Of a stretch of DNA of 64,000 nucleotides, positions 33,426-43,086 are shown piece by piece. The position numbers and the translations under genes were made by a program. The DNA comes from JASHVB01 sp963780805 (lineage in GTDB: Bacteria; Pseudomonadota; Alphaproteobacteria; Acetobacterales; Acetobacteraceae), in NCBI GenBank assembly GCA_963780805.1, contig CAWADP010000008.1, positions 248,001-312,000 of the forward strand. The letters are read 5' to 3'. Each line of letters starts with the position of its first letter. The first letter of the stretch is position 1. Under the pieces are notes generated by a model, which was not told the DNA's origin, did no database searches, and saw only the letters and a program-made list of their open reading frames with translations.

Positions 33426-35348
33426 ATGCCCCCACCTCACCCGCCCCGCGACGCAACGGACCTGCTGCGCCGGGCGCGCGAGCACCTGCGCGGCGATCGT
33501 CCCACCCATGCCGAAGCGCTGGCGGAAGTCGCGCTCTCATGGGACCCCGCCAGCGACGAAGCGATGGAGATCCTCGCCCGCACGGCGCTGCTGCGCGGCG
33601 ATCCTGTCCGCGCGGCTGCCTTGCTGGCGACGGCGGCCCAGCATCGCGAGACCGCGCCCCGGCTCGCAAATCTCGCCCGCGCATGGTTCGCGCTTGGCCG
33701 CAAAGAAGAAGCCGTCGCTGCCTTCCGACGCGCCGCCATACTGGCCCCGGAGGACGGCGCGCTTGCCAACGACCTCGGCGCCGCGCTGGCGCAGACCGGC
33801 CAGGCGGCAGAGGCGGAAGCAGCCTTCCGTCGCGCCGTCGCGCTGTTGCCGGACCTGGCGCCGGCGCGCGGCAACCTGGCCACGGTGTTGCGTGAGCTCG
33901 GTCGCCATGCCGAGGCGGCCGCGCTGACCCTCCCGGCAGCGCCCGCGCCCGATCCGGCCACAGCGCCGGCCACGGCGAACGACCATCTCGCCGATGTCCG
34001 CTTGCAGCAGAAGCGCAATGAGGAGGCGATCACCGCGGGGCGCGAAGCCGTGGCGCTGCGCCCGGATGACGCGGGTCTGCGCCGCCGCCATGCCAACCGC
34101 CTGCAGCTCATCGGCCGTTTGGCGGAGGCGGAGACAGAGTTGCGCCAGGCCCTGGTCCTGGACCCGGAGTCCGCCGGGGGCCAGGCGGAACTCGGCTGGG
34201 TGCTGCGCCGGCAGGACCGGCTGGACGAGGCGCTCGCCGTCCTCAGCGCGGCGGCGGTACGCTGGCCGGATGATCTGCTGATCCTGAACAGCCTCTCGGT
34301 CGCCTTGCTGGATTCGGGCCGGCCGGAGGAGGCGCTGGCAATGCTGGACCGCGCCGTCGCGCTGTATCCCGACCATCCAGAGCACCCCGAGCTGCAGCAC
34401 AACCGCGCCACGATCCTCCTCCGGCTGGGGCGTTTCCGGGAGGGCTGGGAACTCTACGAATGGCGCTGGCGCATGGCGCAGGGTGCAGCGGTGCGGCGCG
34501 ATTTCCCTCAGGCGCTGTGGACCGGCGAGGACCTGCGCGGCTGCCGCATACTGTTGCATGCAGAGCAAGGGCTGGGGGATGCGCTGCAGTTTCTGCGGTT
34601 CGTGCCGCTGGTGGCGGCGCGCGGGGCACGGGTGGTGCTCGAACTGCCGGCGCCGCTTGCGGCATTGGCGGCCAAGGGGGCGGCCGGAGACGCGGCCGGG
34701 GTGGATGGCGTTGCCGAATTGGTCTGGGCGGGCGACGAGCTGCCAAACTTCGACCTGCACTGTCCGTTGCTCAGCTTGCCCCGTGCCTTTGGCACCCTGC
34801 TGGAGACCATCCCGCCGCCACCGTATCTGGCTGCCGATCCACACCGCGTGGCGGTATGGCGCGAACGGCTGGCACCGGACGCCAGGTTGCGCGTCGGACT
34901 GGTGTGGGCGGGGCGGTCGGAGCATCGGGACGATTCGCGCCGCTCCATGCCGTTTGCCGCGTTGGCGCCGCTTTGGCTCGTGCCGGGGGTGCGCTGGTTC
35001 AGCCTGCAGGTGGGACCGCGGAGTGCCGACCTGGCCGCCGCGCCGCCAGGGGGTGTCACCGATCTGGCGCCGCTGCTGGGGGATTTCGCCGACACCGCGG
35101 CGGCGTTGAGCATGCTCGATCTGCTGGTGGCGGTGGATACGGCGACGGTGCATCTGGCCGGGGCGCTCGGGCGGCCCGCCTGGTTGCTGCTGGCGTATGC
35201 CGCGGACTGGCGGTGGATGCGCGATGCGGAACGCACGCGATGGTACCCGTCGCTGCGGCTGTTCCGCCAGCCTGCCCCGGGCGCGTGGCCCGACGTGATT
35301 GCGCGCGTTGCAACGAGACTGGCGGGTGGCAACGGCCCGGTGCGGTGA
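33426..35348 (+). CDS. Tetratricopeptide repeat protein with glycosyltransferase-9-like C-terminus
   Basis: 640 residues. The N-terminal 370 residues are TPR units (ARAWFALGRKEEAVAAFRRA, DLGAALAQTGQAAEAEAAFR, LGWVLRRQDRLDEALAVL). Then a linker FREGWELYEWRWRM typical of TPR-glycosyl proteins and a C-terminal region with LLHAEQGLGDALQFLRFVP, RVGLVWAGRSEHRDDSRRSM and LDLLVAVDTATVHLAGALG, which resembles the heptosyltransferase (GT9) fold. Such proteins are linked to glycosylation or secretion, but the acceptor is unknown. No ribosome-binding site is obvious at ATG 33426. The N-terminus beyond it is proline-rich. Confidence 0.85.
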   Translation: MPPPHPPRDATDLLRRAREHLRGDRPTHAEALAEVALSWDPASDEAMEILARTALLRGDPVRAAALLATAAQHRETAPRLANLARAWFALGRKEEAVAAFRRAAILAPEDGALANDLGAALAQTGQAAEAEAAFRRAVALLPDLAPARGNLATVLRELGRHAEAAALTLPAAPAPDPATAPATANDHLADVRLQQKRNEEAITAGREAVALRPDDAGLRRRHANRLQLIGRLAEAETELRQALVLDPESAGGQAELGWVLRRQDRLDEALAVLSAAAVRWPDDLLILNSLSVALLDSGRPEEALAMLDRAVALYPDHPEHPELQHNRATILLRLGRFREGWELYEWRWRMAQGAAVRRDFPQALWTGEDLRGCRILLHAEQGLGDALQFLRFVPLVAARGARVVLELPAPLAALAAKGAAGDAAGVDGVAELVWAGDELPNFDLHCPLLSLPRAFGTLLETIPPPPYLAADPHRVAVWRERLAPDARLRVGLVWAGRSEHRDDSRRSMPFAALAPLWLVPGVRWFSLQVGPRSADLAAAPPGGVTDLAPLLGDFADTAAALSMLDLLVAVDTATVHLAGALGRPAWLLLAYAADWRWMRDAERTRWYPSLRLFRQPAPGAWPDVIARVATRLAGGNGPVR

Positions 35349-35510
35349 GTCATATCATTCATACGGTGGGTCATTGATGCTGCGGCGAAAGGCTTGGGCG
35401 TGTCGGGGCGGGCTGCGATCCGGAAGCGAGTCCTAACCTCGAGGAACCACACGGAAGGAGGCGGCGGCGGGTGGGACGTTCCGGCTGTGGAAGCTGCGCC
35501 CGCTCAAAAA

Positions 35511-35570
35511 AAAAGGGAGCGCCGTGCTGCAAAAGGGAGCGCCGTGCTGCAAAAGGGAGCGCCGTGCTGC
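35511..35570. repeat. Tandem array, 20-bp unit, 3 copies
   Basis: Three identical copies of AAAAGGGAGCGCCGTGCTGC, followed by a partial fourth (CGAAGGGGAATGC). Confidence 0.95.
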
Positions 35571-35629
35571 CGAAGGGGAATGCTCGCCCAAGCTCACAAG
35601 GGGAGGGGAGGGCTTTGTTCCTGCCCCCG

Positions 35630-35674
35630 CTGGCCTATCTCGCGCTGGGCTATCTCGCGCTGGCCTGTCTCGGT
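35630..35674. repeat. Tandem array, 15-bp unit, 3 copies
   Basis: Units CTGGCCTATCTCGCG, CTGGGCTATCTCGCG and CTGGCCTGTCTCGGT end exactly at the stop of the EAL-domain gene on the minus strand. Confidence 0.85.
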
Positions 35675-35676
35675 CG

Positions 35677-38491
35677 TCAGCCCGCCACGGCCTCCGCCGA
35701 ACGGGCCATCACGCTCTCCTCCGAACCGGCCGCCTCGCGCAGCAAATCCGAGGCTGTCGGCATCGATCGCAGCACCGCTGGGATCTCCACCCCGGGCACC
35801 GGCCGGCTGAACAGATAGCCCTGGATGTCGGAGCACCCGGCGTGCACCAGGGCGGCGAGTTGCTCCCGCGTCTCGACCCCCTCGGCCGTAGTGGCCATGC
35901 CGAGCTCGTGGCTCAGCCGGATCACCGCCCGGATGATGGCTCCGCAATCGCGTTTCCGGCCGATTTCGCGAACGAAGGATTGGTCGATCTTGATCCGGTC
36001 GAACGGGAACTGCCGCAAGTAGCTCAGCGACGAATAGCCGGTGCCGAAATCGTCCATGGCGATGCGGACGCCGAGTTCCCGCATTTCCTGCAGTGTTGCC
36101 AGCGTTGCCTGGGTATCCTGCAGCAGGACGGACTCGGTGATTTCCAGCTCGAGCCGGCCGGGCGCCAGCCCGGAATCGCGCAACGCCGACGCGATAGTGG
36201 CAACGAGGTCACGGCTCTTGAACTGCACGGGCGACAGGTTGACCGAGACGCGAAGCTCGCCCGACCACGCAGACGCAGTCTGGCAGGCCGCCCGCAGCAC
36301 CCATGCCCCGATCGGGACGATCGCGCCTATCTCTTCGGCCAGCGGTATGAAAGTGACCGGGCGAGACCATCCCGCGTTCCGGGTGGTGCCAGCGCAACAG
36401 CGCCTCGAACCCGCCCACCCCGCCGGCCCGCAGGTCGATCAGCGGCTGATAGTACAATTCGAACTGACCGCACCGCAGCGCCTGGCGCAGATCGAGTTCC
36501 AGCATACGCCGCGCCTGCATCTCGGCGTCCATCGCCTTGTGGAACAGGCGGTAAATGCCGCGCCCGTCGACTTTGGCGCGATACAGCGCGAGGTCGGCAT
36601 TCTTCAACAACGCATCGGCGTCCAGCCCGTCCGCCGGCGCGAACGCAATACCGGCGCTGGCGCCGATGACGATCTGATGCCCGGCGATCTCGAACGGAAT
36701 CTCGATCGTCTCGATCAACCGGGTTGCCAAAGCGGCGGCATCGTGCGGCGAGTCGAGCGCGGTCTGCACGATGGCGAACTCGTCGCCGCCGAGCCTGGCG
36801 AGGGTATCCGTGTCGCGCAGTCCATCCCGCAGCCGCTGGGCCACGGCTTGCAGCAGTTCGTCGCCAACGGGATGACCGAGGGTGTCGTTCACCGCCTTGA
36901 ACTGGTCCAGGTCGAGGCAATGCAGCGCCAGCAGATGACCCCGACGCGCGTAAGCAAGAGCATGCTCCAGAGCGTCCCTGAACAACACGCGGTTGGGCAG
37001 GTCGGTCAACGCATCGTAGTGGGCGAGATGGGCAATCCTGGCTTCGGACAGGCGCCGCTCCGTGGTGTCCTCATAGGTGGTGAGCCAGCCGTCCCGCATG
37101 GGCTGGTGCGTCACCGTGAAGGCGCGGCCATCGGACAGTTCCCAGACGAAGGCCGAGCGCGCATGTCGGCCAATCGCCTGCTCCCGCCGGTGGCTGACCT
37201 CCGCCATGTCCTCAAGCTGTACGTTGCCATGCTCGGTGACCAACGCGGTCAGCGCGCTAAAGGCCATACCAGGCACGACACTGTCCGGCGGCAGCCCCCA
37301 GAGTTCGTGAAATCTCCGGTTGACGACCACGACATTCGCGCTGCCATCGACCATAAGCATCCCCTGCAGCATGTTTTGCGCCGCCGTGTCGAAGCGCTGC
37401 TGCTGGGTGTGCAGAACCGCGGTGGCACGCTCGCGCTCCTCAGCGACCGCGAGATCGGCCTCGGCCCGGGCGCGTGCGGTTTCCGCCACCCGCACCCTGG
37501 CCTCGCCGCCGAGGTGGCGCAACAGCAGGACCAGGCCGCCGGCGATCCCCAGCTCCAGCCAGACGGTCGTGGCGATGATGATGCGGATGCCCCACTGCCA
37601 CGAGCGCATCACCGATGCCATCGTGTCGCTGACGCCGATGATCAGAGGGAAGTGTGCCATCGCGCGCGGGACGATCAGCCGATCCTTGCCATCGAAGCGG
37701 CCGATCTGCCGCACCACGCCGCCGTCCAGGGCGCCGAGCAAGCGGTTGAAATTCGCGGTGTCGGCGAATGTCTTGCCGATCAGGGGATCGGCGTGCGGAT
37801 AGCGCGCGAGGAGCGTTCCATCGCGACGGTACAAGGTGAACGAGCCGCCGCCGGTCAGCGGCAGGCGGGCATAGAATTGCTCGAAATAGGCGATCTCGAT
37901 CGTGCTGACCACGAAGCCGAGGAGGTGCCCGTCAGAGGTCTCGAACCGGCGGCTGAGATAGATTTGCCACTCGCCCGACACCAGGCCGCGGGCTGGTGCG
38001 CTGACGAACGTTTGCGGCGCGTCGGCGTCCATCATCCCGCGAAGCAGGTCGTGGTCGGTGGCAGCGATCGCCGGCAGCGGCCAGGCGCGGGAAAAGTTCA
38101 GTAGCCGGCCGTCCCGGTCCAACAGGATGAGCGCGGTGATGTAAGGCAGGCCGGCAATCCGATCGCGGAGGTCGTGTTGTACCGCCTGCGACACCATGAG
38201 GCGCGTGAAGCTGTCCGGTGAATCGACGCCAATCTCCCGCATATGGTCGATCAGGCCACGCTGCACCGCGTCGGCCGCCTGCAGCAGGCCATCCTGGTTC
38301 TCGGCGACCAGCGACGCATCGTTGCGCATCTCGCGTACGGAGTCGTGGATGACCAACTGCCGCGAGGTGTGGGCGTACCAGGCCATGGACACCGCCAGGG
38401 CGAGTCCGATGCAGACGCAGCAGGCCACCAGCGATTGCCTGGCGTGCCGACCGGCGAGGCGTGACGCGAGCATAGACAGGCCAGACAGCAT
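35677..38491 (-). pseudogene. Membrane-anchored PAS-GGDEF-EAL cyclic-di-GMP protein, frameshifted in EAL
   Basis: About 938 residues when repaired. Order: N-terminal transmembrane segment (LVACCVCIGLALAVSMAW), a periplasmic sensor region of the dCache/PDC type, a second membrane segment (IIIATTVWLELGIAGGLVLLL), a PAS-like domain (AAQNMLQGMLMVDGSANVVV), GGDEF (ARLGGDEFAIVQ, intact active-site motif) and EAL (GGFEALLRWHHPERGM, later VSVNLSPVQF, MDDFGTGYSSL, DQSFVREI, AEGVE). An extra base in TTT near 36348 shifts the frame just after VSPGHF, and the remainder IPLAEEIGAIVPIGAW reads in the next frame. If real, the EAL activity is lost and a diguanylate cyclase would remain. Confidence 0.88.
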
Positions 38492-38646
38492 GCGACGGGT
38501 TCCGTTGGGCGGTCACACTTGCCACGAAACTCTGAATTCCAGGTTAACAGGCGCGGCAAAGTGGCCGAGCCGGTTCCCCAGGGCCGGGAGCGCGGGTGGC
38601 GCATAGCGCCGCATCGCGAAATCCCGCCGCACGCGTGCCGGATGCA

Positions 38647-39450
38647 TCATCCGATCCCGGATGCTCGCGCGATCAGGAACAAGGCTGCCGCGACGACGAT
38701 GGATCCGATGATGCGCGCGACCGGCTCGCCGGCGGGTGCGAGGCGTTCGCCGGTAATGGCTGCCGTCACCACAGCCATCGCGCGCAGGTCCATGAGCCCG
38801 ACGACGAGGAGGATCGCCGTCAGATTGGCACAGCAATAGCAGCAGTGGAGGCCGAGGCGCAGGCCGTGGCGCCATGCCGTGCCGGCGTCGCTCGGCAACA
38901 TACGGCAGTGCTGGGGTGCTTCCCGGCAGCAGGCAAGGTGATGCGCCTTCCACGCGGTGAACTGGAGCGCGCCGGCGATCAGCACCACCACGCCGACCGC
39001 GACCGGAACGGCGCGTGCCAGCGCCGGAAGCCGCATCTCGAACGCCGCCAGCGCGACACCCAGCGGAAAGGCGGCCATGCCGAATGCGGTCCAGACCGAG
39101 AAGTATGCGACACCCACCAACACGGTCAGCCCACCAACGCGCGTTTCGCCAGTCCCGCCGACGGCCTGGCGATAGCGCCACAGCATCGGTACCAAGGACG
39201 GCAGCATCATCGCGACCATCATCACGATCCACATGCCGAGGAACGACGCCGCGGCGCCGGGCCAGGTCTGTCCGCACATCAACCCGGGCATCGGCAGCCA
39301 CGTCATCGACAGCGTCCAGCCGCCTGGCATCGGCACCGCGCCCATCGCCGACATGGATGCGCACCAGACGGTCGTCACCGCCGTGCTGGCAAAGAACAGG
39401 AGTGCCGCGACGCCGATGAAGGCTCGCCGGGAAGCTTGTTCGGAAATCAT
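38647..39450 (-). CDS. DUF2182 predicted metal-binding integral membrane protein
   Basis: 267 residues with about seven hydrophobic segments. Seen: MCGQTWPGAAASFLGMWIVMMVAMMLP-type core (Met-rich MWIVMMVAMMLPSL), RYRQAVGGTG, LQFTAWKAHHLACCREAP and LGLHCCYCCANL, with clustered Cys/His that fit the metal-binding description of DUF2182. The ATG at 39450 is chosen. GGGAG lies about 13 bases upstream. It precedes the GGDEF-EAL gene by 155 bp on the same strand, and DUF899 lies upstream. DUF2182 often accompanies DUF1326 genes, but none is here. Confidence 0.85.
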   Translation of the reverse strand: MISEQASRRAFIGVAALLFFASTAVTTVWCASMSAMGAVPMPGGWTLSMTWLPMPGLMCGQTWPGAAASFLGMWIVMMVAMMLPSLVPMLWRYRQAVGGTGETRVGGLTVLVGVAYFSVWTAFGMAAFPLGVALAAFEMRLPALARAVPVAVGVVVLIAGALQFTAWKAHHLACCREAPQHCRMLPSDAGTAWRHGLRLGLHCCYCCANLTAILLVVGLMDLRAMAVVTAAITGERLAPAGEPVARIIGSIVVAAALFLIARASGIG

Positions 39451-39515
39451 GCGTGGTGATCTCCCGTTATCCGCTTGCGCTAACAATACACACCCCCGGC
39501 GCAGAACTCGTGGGC

Positions 39516-40280
39516 TCAGCGCTCGTCGTACTCGTCGTGGCGGCGGGACCAGATGCCCGTCTCGTTGCGCCCCTTGGGGGCGCGGTCGAGCCATTGGTAC
39601 ATGCCCCAGAGTCCGTCCAGGCCGCGCGCATAGGTGGAATAGGTGTGGTAGACGACCCCGTCTTCGAGCACGAATGCGCTCAGACCCGGCCTGTCGCGCG
39701 ACCAGGTGGTCGCGTCGGTTCCGCACATGGCCGCGAACCGTGCGACGGGCGGCGGCACCGGCGTCGCGTCCATCGCGTGGCCGCCGCGCTCATAGTTGTA
39801 TTCGATGGCGCCTGCGCGCTGTTGCTCCTCGGTGAACGAGACGTTGAAGTCGAAGTTGAAGTCGCCGCCGACCGAGGACGCCCAGGGAAACGTCCACCCC
39901 ATCCGCCGCTTGTACGCCTGCAGCTTCGCCAGCGGTGCCCGCGACACCGCCGAAAGCGTGACGTCGTGGTTCGCCAGGTGGACGACGAAGCCGTTGAACC
40001 CGTCCGCGATCGAAGAGCAGGACGGACAGCCCGCCGTATAGTCGGGCCCGAACATGAAGTGGTAGACGAGGAGCTGCGGGCGCCCTCGGAACAGTTCAGC
40101 CAGCGAGGTGTTGCCTGCGTCGGTTTCGAACCGGTAGTCCTGGTCGATCCGGACCCACGGCAGCGCCTGACGCCGCCGCGCCAATTCGTCGCTGCGCCGC
40201 GTCAGTTCCTTCTCCGCCTGGAGCAGCTCGAGCCGCGCTGCCAGCCATTCTTCACGTGTGCCGGTGGTGTGGTCGGTCAT
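39516..40280 (-). CDS. DUF899 family thioredoxin-like protein
   Basis: 254 residues. Typical DUF899: EWLAARLELLQAEKELTRRSDEL, then RRRQALPWVRIDQDYRFE, YHFMFGPDYTAGCPSCSSIAD with a CxxC pair, HDVTLSAVSRAPLAKLQAYK, and GIWSRRHDEY at the end. The fold is thioredoxin-like and the role is unknown. Preceded on the same strand by the SRPBCC gene 28 bp away and likely co-transcribed with it. Divergent from the HTH regulator farther upstream. Confidence 0.9.
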   Translation of the reverse strand: MTDHTTGTREEWLAARLELLQAEKELTRRSDELARRRQALPWVRIDQDYRFETDAGNTSLAELFRGRPQLLVYHFMFGPDYTAGCPSCSSIADGFNGFVVHLANHDVTLSAVSRAPLAKLQAYKRRMGWTFPWASSVGGDFNFDFNVSFTEEQQRAGAIEYNYERGGHAMDATPVPPPVARFAAMCGTDATTWSRDRPGLSAFVLEDGVVYHTYSTYARGLDGLWGMYQWLDRAPKGRNETGIWSRRHDEYDER

Positions 40281-40307
40281 CTGTCCTCTCCTTTGGACGG
40301 TGCGGGT

Positions 40308-40751
40308 TTATTCCCAACTGTCGAGCTTGATGTCGTTTGGATAGGGAGCACCTTGACCGGTTTCGAGAAGCGACTTCAGGCTCAGCAGAAAGACGCCCCA
40401 CTTGGTGCTGCAATGGTGCATGAACTCCACTGGCTCCTTCCAACCCTCGTGTTTGAACAGGATGATGGTCCAATTGTCCCGCTGGTTGAGATCGAAACTG
40501 ATCCTGGTGCCGATCCATTCTTCCGGGCCGTCGATCACCTGCCATAGCACGCGCCTGGCGGGATCAAGGTCAAGGACCTTCATGTCGAACCCGCCGGCGC
40601 CGAAGCGGAATTGCAGCACGCCGCCGATTTTGTTTTCCCCGCGCGTGTCGGTCGTCCACCACGCGGAAAGACCCTCGATCGTGGTCAACGCCTTGTAGAC
40701 ATCGTCCAGGGATGACGATTTGATTCCAACTTTGTGCAGGATGTCGGGCAT
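40308..40751 (-). CDS. SRPBCC (AHSA1/START-like) domain protein
   Basis: 147 residues, a single ligand-binding helix-grip domain. Seen: SSLDDVYKALTTIEGLSAWW, TTDTRGENKIGGVLQFRFG, PARRVLWQVIDGPEEWIGT and a C-terminal helix CSTKWGVFLLSLKSLLETG. These place it in the AHSA1/YndB-like group. Upstream AAGGAGAAACCGG gives a good ribosome-binding site for ATG 40751. It forms a probable operon with DUF899 and is divergent from the HTH gene across a 155-bp spacer with a direct repeat. Confidence 0.88.
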   Translation of the reverse strand: MPDILHKVGIKSSSLDDVYKALTTIEGLSAWWTTDTRGENKIGGVLQFRFGAGGFDMKVLDLDPARRVLWQVIDGPEEWIGTRISFDLNQRDNWTIILFKHEGWKEPVEFMHHCSTKWGVFLLSLKSLLETGQGAPYPNDIKLDSWE

Positions 40752-40778
40752 ATCCGGTTTCTCCTTCTGGCTGCCCGG

Positions 40779-40833
40779 TACTGCCCCGGTATCGGGGCGA
40801 TGGGGTGTACTGCCCCGGTATCGGGGCGATGGG
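40779..40833. repeat. Direct repeat, 29-bp period, 2 copies
   Basis: TACTGCCCCGGTATCGGGGC followed by GATGGG occurs at 40779-40804 and 40808-40833. Each copy contains the palindrome GCCCCGGTATCGGGGC. It lies in the divergent promoter region between the SRPBCC gene and the HTH regulator, so an operator is possible. Confidence 0.75.
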
Positions 40834-40906
40834 TGGTTGGTGGTGACGAGACAGACCTAGTGCCGGCGGATCGGACGGTGGGAGTGACAAGTGTGGCGGG
40901 ATTCGG

Positions 40907-42127
40907 ATGGACTCGCTGATCACGGCCGCGGCGCGTGCGCTCGCCGCGGGTGACATTCTCGGCGCGTTGAAGCGGGTCGCTCTGCGCGACGACGCGCCTG
41001 CGCTGGCGCTGCGCGGCATCGCGATGGCGCAGCTTGGCGATCTCGATCGGGCGAAGACGCTGCTGCGGCGTGCGGCGCGCGCCTTCAGTCCGAGGGAGAC
41101 CGTGGCCCGCGCGCGATGCGTTGTCGCCGAGGCCGAAATCGCGCTCGTTTCACGTGACCTGAGCTGGCCTGCGCAGGCGCTCGATGCGGCACGGGCGACG
41201 CTCGAAGCGCACGGCGACCGTCCGAACGCCGCGCATGCGCGGCATCTCGAAGTGCGGCGCCTCCTCCTGATCGGGCGTCTCGACGCGGCAGAGCATATGC
41301 TGCGCATGCTCGACCCGGCGCCCTTCCCGCCCGCCGCGAGGGCCGCCCACGAGCTGGTGGTGGCCGGGATCGCGATGCGACGCCTGCGGACGCAGATGGC
41401 GCGCGCGGCGCTCGCCCGGGCCGAGCACGCGGCGCACCATGCCGGTATTCCCGCGCTGATGGCAGAGGTCGAAAGCGCATGCGTCATGCTGAACACACCG
41501 GCGGCGCGCCTGATTGCCCATGGCGAGGAACGTCCGCTTCTGCTCGAGGACGTCGAAGCGTTGCAGGCATCGCAATCGCTCATCGTGGACGCGTGCCGCC
41601 ATGTCGTGCGAGATGCGCGCACGTCAGTTTCGCTCGCAACGCGTCCGGTGTTGTTCGCGCTCGCGCGGGCGCTGGGGGAGGCGTGGCCTGGCGACGTGCC
41701 GCGCGACGTGCTCGTGGCGCGGGCATTCGGAGGGAAGGTCGCCGATGAATCGCATCGTGCAAGGTTGCGGGTCGAGGTCGGGCGGCTTCGTACCGCGCTG
41801 CGGACGCTGGCCGCGGTGAATGCGACGAAGCGGGGATTTGCGTTGGCGCCACGCCACGCCCCCGAGGTCGTCGTTCTGGCGCGGCCCATAGAGGAGCGAT
41901 ACGCGGCGGTGCTCGCCTTCCTTGCCGATGGAGAGTCGTGGTCGAGCTCGGCCCTGGCGCTCGCGCTTGGCGCCAGCCAGCGCAGCGTGCAGCGGGCACT
42001 CGACTCGCTTGCGGCGGCAGGCAAGGTGCAGTCGTTTGGCCGCGCGCGGGCGCTTCGTTGGATGACCCCGCCCGTGCCGGGATTCACGACAACGTTGTTA
42101 CTCCCTGCTCCGCTGCCCGGTGACTAA
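40907..42127 (+). CDS. Helix-turn-helix regulator with TPR-like N-terminal region
   Basis: 406 residues. The N-terminal two-thirds is alpha-helical and TPR-like (ALRGIAMAQLGDLDRAKTLLRR, EVRRLLLIGRLDAAEHMLRML). A central segment with DVPRDVLVARAFGGKVADESHRARLRVEVG resembles the OmpR-like or BTAD-type DNA-binding fold. The C-terminus has a winged helix (LALALGASQRSVQRALDSLAAAGKVQSFGR). It is likely the regulator of the divergent SRPBCC-DUF899 genes, and the palindromic direct repeat between them is a candidate site. This is inference from arrangement. Confidence 0.75.
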   Translation: MDSLITAAARALAAGDILGALKRVALRDDAPALALRGIAMAQLGDLDRAKTLLRRAARAFSPRETVARARCVVAEAEIALVSRDLSWPAQALDAARATLEAHGDRPNAAHARHLEVRRLLLIGRLDAAEHMLRMLDPAPFPPAARAAHELVVAGIAMRRLRTQMARAALARAEHAAHHAGIPALMAEVESACVMLNTPAARLIAHGEERPLLLEDVEALQASQSLIVDACRHVVRDARTSVSLATRPVLFALARALGEAWPGDVPRDVLVARAFGGKVADESHRARLRVEVGRLRTALRTLAAVNATKRGFALAPRHAPEVVVLARPIEERYAAVLAFLADGESWSSSALALALGASQRSVQRALDSLAAAGKVQSFGRARALRWMTPPVPGFTTTLLLPAPLPGD

Positions 42128-42264
42128 GATTCACAAACGCTGCAACGCCGGTGATGCGGCACCCCAGGGGGCGTCCTCGCAAGCTGGGGGTGTCCTCGCA
42201 ATGACAGGGGCAGCGGGAAACCGCAATGCGACGCTTCATTCGGTCGAACTAACAGGGTGAGAAC

Positions 42265-42975
42265 ATGATTCGATCCTCAGCCGAAATCCTCCGTGAGTAT
42301 GGACCCTTTCCAGGGGCCGACCGCGTGAACGGGGTCACGTTTGATGGTCGGCACGTATGGTTTGCGTCCGGCGATAAGCTGAACGCCGTCGATCCCGCGA
42401 GCGGGCAGACGGTGCGCTCGATCGATGTCGCCGCGCACGCGGGAACCGCCTTCGACGGCCGGCACCTGTTCCAGATCGCCGAGGATCGCATCCAGAAGAT
42501 CGATCCGAACACCGGGCGCGTGCTCGCCACGATTCCGGCGCCCGGCGGGGGCGGCGATTCGGGGCTCGCATGGGCCGAAGGGACGCTCTGGGTGGGGCAA
42601 CATCGGGGCCGGAAGATCCATCAGATCGATCCGCAGACGGGGGCCATTCTTCGCACGATCGAGTCCAACCGTGTCGTCACCGGAGTCACCTGGATCGACG
42701 GAGAACTCTGGCACGGCACCTGGGAAGGCGACGAGAGTGATTTGCGGCGAGTCGATCCCGGAACAGGAGAGGTGCTGGAGCGGCTCGAAATGCCGACAGG
42801 CGTGGGTGTGTCGGGGCTCGAATCCGATGGCGGCGATCAGTTCTTCTGCGGCGGCGGCGGCACCGGGACGGTGAGAGCCGTCCGCCGACCCAGACGAGCA
42901 TCCGCGGTGGGAAGCGCTGAAACCAAAGCCCGCCACACGGACGAGCCGAAGCGGCCTGCGCCCCGCCGGCGTTGA
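42265..42975 (+). CDS. Beta-propeller protein (glutaminyl-peptide cyclotransferase / Vgb-like)
   Basis: 236 residues composed of repeating blades: VNGVTFDGRHVWFASGDKL, VDPASGQTVRSIDV, GTAFDGRHLFQIAEDRIQKIDPNTGRVLATI, GLAWAEGTLWVGQHRGRKIHQIDPQTGAIL, GVTWIDGELWHGTWEG. No signal peptide. The repeat type is shared by plant-type glutaminyl cyclases and streptogramin lyase-like proteins. Enzymatic activity is not shown by the sequence. The basic C-terminal 35 residues look unlike the propeller. GGGTGAGAAC precedes the ATG. Confidence 0.8.
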   Translation: MIRSSAEILREYGPFPGADRVNGVTFDGRHVWFASGDKLNAVDPASGQTVRSIDVAAHAGTAFDGRHLFQIAEDRIQKIDPNTGRVLATIPAPGGGGDSGLAWAEGTLWVGQHRGRKIHQIDPQTGAILRTIESNRVVTGVTWIDGELWHGTWEGDESDLRRVDPGTGEVLERLEMPTGVGVSGLESDGGDQFFCGGGGTGTVRAVRRPRRASAVGSAETKARHTDEPKRPAPRRR

Positions 42976-43019
42976 CCATCGGCTGGGCCACCCCATGGCG
43001 GATTGCGCTTCATAACGGC

Positions 43020-43061
43020 GTTCCGCGCCAGGGTCTGGCGCGGAACGTGTGTCACCCTTTA
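43020..43061 (+). terminator. Intrinsic terminator-like hairpin between convergent genes
   Basis: GTTCCGCGCCA (43020-43030) pairs perfectly with TGGCGCGGAAC (43036-43046) across GGGTC. The downstream CGTGTGTCACCCTTT is only moderately T-rich. It lies after the beta-propeller gene and before the convergent VOC gene. Confidence 0.5.
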
Positions 43062-43086
43062 GGAGGCCGGTATTATCCGCTCCGGT

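Larger units (their letters stand above)
35349..35676. other. 328-bp gap filled mainly by two tandem arrays
   Basis: It contains a 20-bp array (35511-35570), a fragment ACAAGGGGAGGGGAG like family B (35597-35611) and a 15-bp array (35630-35674). No gene is seen. It lies between convergent genes. Confidence 0.7.

Noticed and set aside
31414..33684. 756-codon open frame opposite the SDR and hydroxyacid dehydrogenase genes
   Set aside because: Antisense frame of two well-supported genes, no protein family features.
36041..38104. Long plus-strand open frame opposite the GGDEF-EAL gene
   Set aside because: Antisense shadow; the minus strand carries intact GGDEF and EAL motifs.
40570..42087. 505-codon minus-strand open frame opposite the HTH regulator
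   Set aside because: Ser/Arg/Ala low-complexity shadow of the real plus-strand gene.
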